A stretch of DNA of 48,853 bases from Acidobacteriota bacterium (lineage in GTDB: Bacteria > Acidobacteriota > Thermoanaerobaculia > Multivoradales > J023): the NCBI GenBank assembly GCA_003697015.1, contig RFGL01000066.1:1-48853 (forward strand), given 5' to 3'. The notes beneath the pieces were generated by a model. The model ran no database searches and was not told where the DNA came from. It worked only from the letters and a program-made list of their open reading frames with translations. This document shows positions 46,013-48,853 of this stretch, one piece after another. The translations under genes were made by a program, and so were the position numbers. How positions within the stretch are numbered: position 1 is the first letter of the stretch; the number at the start of each line of letters is the position of its first letter.

Positions 46013-46072
46013 GTTCAGCCCTGGCGCGACGCCGGCGTACCCGCGGTAGGTCGACGAGCGACGGGGCTGAAC
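46013..46072. repeat. Long-spaced inverted repeat between slt and tatA
   Basis: GTTCAGCCC (46013-46021) and GGGCTGAAC (46064-46072) are perfect 9-bp arms separated by 42 bp. The right part also forms GGGGC/GCCCC (46063-46080). It lies at the convergent 3' ends and may terminate both genes or be a dispersed repeat. Confidence 0.4.
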
Positions 46073-46131
46073 AACGCCCCAGATCCGGTATCTACGGCCT
46101 CGCAGCTGAGGCTGGTGCCTCGTGCAGGGAG

Positions 46132-46317
46132 TCAGGAATCGTCCCGCGGTGCCTCGACCGCCGGCTCGCCGCCGTCGTCGCCGCTCTTGAGCCCGCGCTT
46201 GAAATTGCGGATGCCCTCGCCCAGGCCGCGGCCGAGCTGAGGCAGGCGCGTCGCGCCGAAGAGGACGATGACGATCAGCAGGATCAGGAAGAGCTCTTGG
46301 AATCCGAGTTGGGGCAT
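46132..46317 (-). CDS. tatA: Twin-arginine translocase subunit TatA/E
   Basis: 61 aa from ATG 46317, with GGAGG upstream. One N-terminal membrane helix (ELFLILLIVIVLFG), the FGATRLPQLGRGLGEGIRNFKRGLK amphipathic helix with the conserved FG and PxLGRxLG motif, and an acidic tail. It lies 32 nt downstream of the APH-fold kinase gene; tatB/tatC are not here. TatA forms the pore for folded-protein export. Confidence 0.93.
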   Translation of the reverse strand: MPQLGFQELFLILLIVIVLFGATRLPQLGRGLGEGIRNFKRGLKSGDDGGEPAVEAPRDDS

Positions 46318-46349
46318 GACGACCTCCGGGGTTGTGCCAGACGAGCAGT

Positions 46350-47330
46350 CTAGCAGATGCCCAGGGCGCCGAGCTCCGGCTCGAGCTGGCGCGCCAGGGC
46401 CGGCGCCAGGGCGGCGGTCTCGGGCACCTGCCGGAGGTGGTGCAGGGCCCGGGCCAGGGTAGGGGCGATCAGCCTCCGGTGGTGGGTGGCGCCGGCCTCG
46501 AGACAGCGGGCGAAGGTGCCGGCCGCCTTCAGGGTGCGCTGCGCCGCCGCCCGCCGATAGGCCAGCTGCTGCGCGGCGGTGGGAGCCAGCGCCGCCAGCA
46601 GACGCCGCTCGACGTCCTCCGGGGCGAAAAGGCTGTCGTTGAGCAGCGACGCCAGGTCGTAGTACGGCGGCCCGAGACGGAGGTCCTGATGATCGAGCAG
46701 CCCCACCCGGACCCGGGGCTCCTCCAACGGCACCAGATTGCGCGCCATCAGGTCGCGGTGGCACACCACCGGCGGATCCGCTGCCAAATTGGCGCACAGC
46801 TCCGCCAGGGCGGACGGCAGCCCGGCGAGCTCGGCGTTGGCCGCCGCGCCGCGGGGGAGGAGGACGGCGTGCCAGGTCTGCTCCAGCTCGCGGCGCAGGA
46901 GGGCGCCGTCGAGCGGCGGGTTGAGCGCCTCGACCGGTGCTGCCGGGATGGTCTGGATTCGGGCGATCTGGGCCACCGCGTCGTCGAGGTACGGCGACCG
47001 CCGGGCCCAATCGAGATCGAGATCGTAGAGGGTGTGCTCCCCCAGGTCCTCGACCAGCATGAAGCCGGCGTCGAGATCGTGGTCGTAGACCGCCGGCACC
47101 CGCACCCCCGCGCCCTCGAGCAGACGGGTGGTGGCGAGAAAACGGCGGCCGGCGTCGCGGATCGCCGGCGGATAGACCGCGGCCACCGCGCGGCGGCCGT
47201 CGGCCAGCCGCAGGCGCAGGTAGCGCCGGGGCGATACGTCTCCCGGCAGCGGCCGCAGCCGCTGCACCGTCAGGTCGCGCCGGCGCAACCAGCGGCCAAT
47301 CTCGGCGGTGACGTCGTCGTCGTTCGTCAT
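46350..47330 (-). CDS. APH-fold sugar kinase, AmgK-like
   Basis: 326 aa aminoglycoside-phosphotransferase-fold kinase. N-lobe: RPLPGDVSPRRYLRLRL, then AVAAVYPP. The catalytic loop is VVCHRDLMARNLV and the metal motif is VGLLDHQDLRLGPPYYDLASLLND, with the GLLDxQD pattern typical of the AmgK MurNAc/GlcNAc anomeric kinase. Cell-wall recycling would fit the neighbouring lytic transglycosylase. TAGCCT lies 9 nt before the ATG on the minus strand, with no Shine-Dalgarno. Family certain; substrate inferred. Confidence 0.82.
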   Translation of the reverse strand: MTNDDDVTAEIGRWLRRRDLTVQRLRPLPGDVSPRRYLRLRLADGRRAVAAVYPPAIRDAGRRFLATTRLLEGAGVRVPAVYDHDLDAGFMLVEDLGEHTLYDLDLDWARRSPYLDDAVAQIARIQTIPAAPVEALNPPLDGALLRRELEQTWHAVLLPRGAAANAELAGLPSALAELCANLAADPPVVCHRDLMARNLVPLEEPRVRVGLLDHQDLRLGPPYYDLASLLNDSLFAPEDVERRLLAALAPTAAQQLAYRRAAAQRTLKAAGTFARCLEAGATHHRRLIAPTLARALHHLRQVPETAALAPALARQLEPELGALGIC

Positions 47331-47339
47331 TGGCGCGGC

Positions 47340-47345
47340 AGGCTA
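47340..47345 (-). promoter_or_regulatory. Near-leaderless -10 for the kinase-tatA operon
   Basis: TAGCCT on the minus strand, 9 nt before ATG 47330. The same hexamer and spacing occur before the Opu ATPase gene. In the 134-bp divergent gap GATAAT (47390-47395) may serve the plus-strand gene. Confidence 0.35.
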
Positions 47346-47464
47346 CCACGCGCGGCGAGCGCCGGTTTGACAGCGCCCGGCACGCACGGGATAATGCAGA
47401 GCCCTCAGCGAGCCCCCCCGGCCGCCGGCGGCCGCGGGCCGACGTCGCGACGAAGGACGAGACG

Positions 47465-47761
47465 GTGAAACGGACCAACGACAACATGCGCCAGATCCTC
47501 GACGAGCTCGAGCGCGCTCTGGCGCTGGCGATCTCCTCGTCCAGCGACGTCTCGGCGGCGGTGCGGCGCATCCGCCACGAGGGCTACTCCCTGAGCCTGA
47601 TCCTCAACTGCCAGCCCCAGCGCGGCACCAACGGCGGTGAGCGCCGGCCGCAGAGCGAGGCGGTCTTCCGCCTCGACGGCCGCGACGTCGCCTTCCTCAA
47701 GTCGGTGGGGATCGACGGCACGCGCCCCGCCGGCAAGCGCCGCCGCAACCCCCTACTCTGA
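47465..47761 (+). CDS. Small conserved-looking protein, function unknown
   Basis: 98 aa from GTG 47465, with AAGGA 7 nt upstream. Layout: a helix NMRQILDELERALALAISSSSDVSAAVRRIRHEGYSLSLILN, a polar loop, then AVFRLDGRDVAFLKSVGID and a basic end AGKRRRNPLL. No family is recognised. It is divergent from the kinase gene and 61 bp before rlmN. Codon bias matches the genome, so it is probably real. Confidence 0.65.
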   Translation: MKRTNDNMRQILDELERALALAISSSSDVSAAVRRIRHEGYSLSLILNCQPQRGTNGGERRPQSEAVFRLDGRDVAFLKSVGIDGTRPAGKRRRNPLL

Positions 47762-47809
47762 CCCCGCCGCGGCGCTGCGGCCGCCTGGACCCGCCGCCGG
47801 CCGGCGGGA

Positions 47810-47815
47810 GAGAAT
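47810..47815 (+). promoter_or_regulatory. Leaderless-type -10 for rlmN
   Basis: GAGAAT followed by 7 nt and the rlmN ATG; weaker first base than at mtnA. Confidence 0.3.
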
Positions 47816-47822
47816 CCTCCCC

Positions 47823-48853
47823 ATGCGCACCGCCGACCCCAGCCCCGGCCGACCGCCGGCACGGTCCAACCTGCTCGGCCTGCCTCGCCGCCGGCTGGCG
47901 GAGGTGCTGGCGCCGTGGATCGACCGGCCGTTTCGCCTCGAGCAGATCTACCGGGCGCTCTACCGGCGCGGGGTGAGCGACTTCGCGGCGATGACCGACC
48001 TGAGCCGCGAGCTGCGCGACGCCCTGGCGGAGCGCTTCTCCCTCGAGCGGCCGGCGGTGATCCACCGGCACCGCTCGGCGGACGGCACGGTCAAGCTCCT
48101 CTTCCGGCTCGCCGACGGCAAGACGGTCGAGGCGGTCGACATCCCCGACGGCAGGCGGCGCACCCTCTGCCTGTCGAGCCAGGCGGGTTGCGCCCTGGGG
48201 TGTCGCTTCTGCGTCACCGGCTACTGGGGCGCCGGGCGCAACCTCACCGCCGGCGAGATCGTCGCCCAGGTCCTCGCCGCCGGCTCGGACGCCGCCCCCG
48301 GCCTGGCCCAACCGGGCCTCAATCTCGTCTTCATGGGGATGGGGGAGCCGCTGCTCAACCTCGACCACCTGCGCGATGCCTTGGACGTCCTCTGCGAGCA
48401 CCTCTCCTGGCGGCGCATCACCGTATCGACCGCCGGCGTGATACCCGGCATCGAGACCCTCGCCCGCTGGCCGGCGCGGCCGCGCCTGGCGATCTCCCTC
48501 CATGCGCCGGACGACGAGCGCCGCAGCGCCCTGATGCCGATCAACCGCACCTATCCCCTGGCCGACCTGATGGCCGTGCTGCGGCGCTATCCCCTGGGGG
48601 CGCGGGAGCGCCTGACCTTCGAGTACGTGCTGATCGACGGCGTCAACGACGCGCTGGCGGACGCCGGCGCCGTCGCCGACCTGCTGCGCGGCCTGCGCGC
48701 CAAGGTCAACCTGATCACGGTCAATCCCGATCCGGTCCTCGGCGACGCGATGCGGCCGCCGCCGGCGACGCGGGTGGCGGCCTTCCAGCAGCGGCTGCGG
48801 CGGCGCGGCCTGCTGGCGACCGTGCGCCGCCGCCGCGGCGACGACGTCAGCGC
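47823..48853 (+). CDS. rlmN: Dual-specificity RNA methyltransferase RlmN (cut by the window end)
   Basis: 343 codons visible; the frame runs off the right edge. It methylates C2 of A2503 in 23S rRNA and A37 in some tRNAs. The radical-SAM cluster motif is C123-x3-C127-x2-C130 in SQAGCALGCRFCVTG. Also present are FMGMGEPLLNLD, RITVSTAGVIPGI, RLAISLHAPDDERRSALMPINR, FEYVLIDGVND and NLITVNPDP. The sequence stops within RRRRGDDVSA, just before the expected ACGQL carrying the second methyl-transfer cysteine. Confidence 0.95.
   Translation, partial: MRTADPSPGRPPARSNLLGLPRRRLAEVLAPWIDRPFRLEQIYRALYRRGVSDFAAMTDLSRELRDALAERFSLERPAVIHRHRSADGTVKLLFRLADGKTVEAVDIPDGRRRTLCLSSQAGCALGCRFCVTGYWGAGRNLTAGEIVAQVLAAGSDAAPGLAQPGLNLVFMGMGEPLLNLDHLRDALDVLCEHLSWRRITVSTAGVIPGIETLARWPARPRLAISLHAPDDERRSALMPINRTYPLADLMAVLRRYPLGARERLTFEYVLIDGVNDALADAGAVADLLRGLRAKVNLITVNPDPVLGDAMRPPPATRVAAFQQRLRRRGLLATVRRRRGDDVS

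Overview
This 48.9 kb window is very GC-rich and densely coded chromosomal DNA from a Gram-negative bacterium. An outer membrane is implied by a phosphate-type porin, a BamD-like lipoprotein, a CpoB/YbgF-like protein, RseP and TatA. A RicT/PSP1 protein coupled to a divergent Hfq, a small Fis-type HTH protein, a SelW-like selenoprotein and the overall gene mix suggest Acidobacteriota, possibly Thermoanaerobaculia. That placement is inference. I see no prophage, insertion sequence, CRISPR array, rRNA or tRNA.

Layout. (1) 25-11166 is a complete Pho/Pst module. phoU-phoB-phoR and an OprO/P-like porin lie on the minus strand, and pstS-pstC-pstA-pstB on the plus strand. PstC and PstA carry very large extra domains. 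(2) 11188-11814 holds a repeat-built coiled-coil gene and several dyads upstream of acnA. (3) 11815-18058 holds acnA, queD-queE, a membrane protein and terC. (4) 18036-21609 (minus) holds pta-purD and ricT-hfq. (5) 21753-27209 holds mtnA, an AT-rich orphan gene with its AT-rich upstream region, a SRPBCC protein, ppc, and a selenoprotein gene in which UGA is read as selenocysteine. (6) 27277-35377 holds a hybrid sensor kinase, a small membrane protein, an Opu-type transporter (substrate-binding protein fused to permease, plus ATPase), an M23 peptidase and a processive GT2. (7) 35344-43120 holds a GT-C-like protein, truA, cdsA, rseP, a kinase-less PASTA protein, rpe, a BamD-like lipoprotein and a CpoB-like protein. 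(8) 43458-48853 holds a LysM protein, a Fis-like regulator, a lytic transglycosylase behind a sigma-54-like promoter, tatA, an APH-fold kinase, a small unknown gene and rlmN, cut by the window end.

Themes. Phosphate sensing and uptake dominate the left end. RNA-level functions recur (ricT-hfq, queDE, truA, rlmN). Envelope biogenesis fills much of the right half. Many genes have a TANNNT -10-like hexamer 6-9 nt before the start codon and no Shine-Dalgarno, which suggests frequent leaderless transcription. The best biological finds are the SelW-like selenoprotein at 26961-27209, missed by ordinary ORF calling, and the ricT-hfq gene pair.
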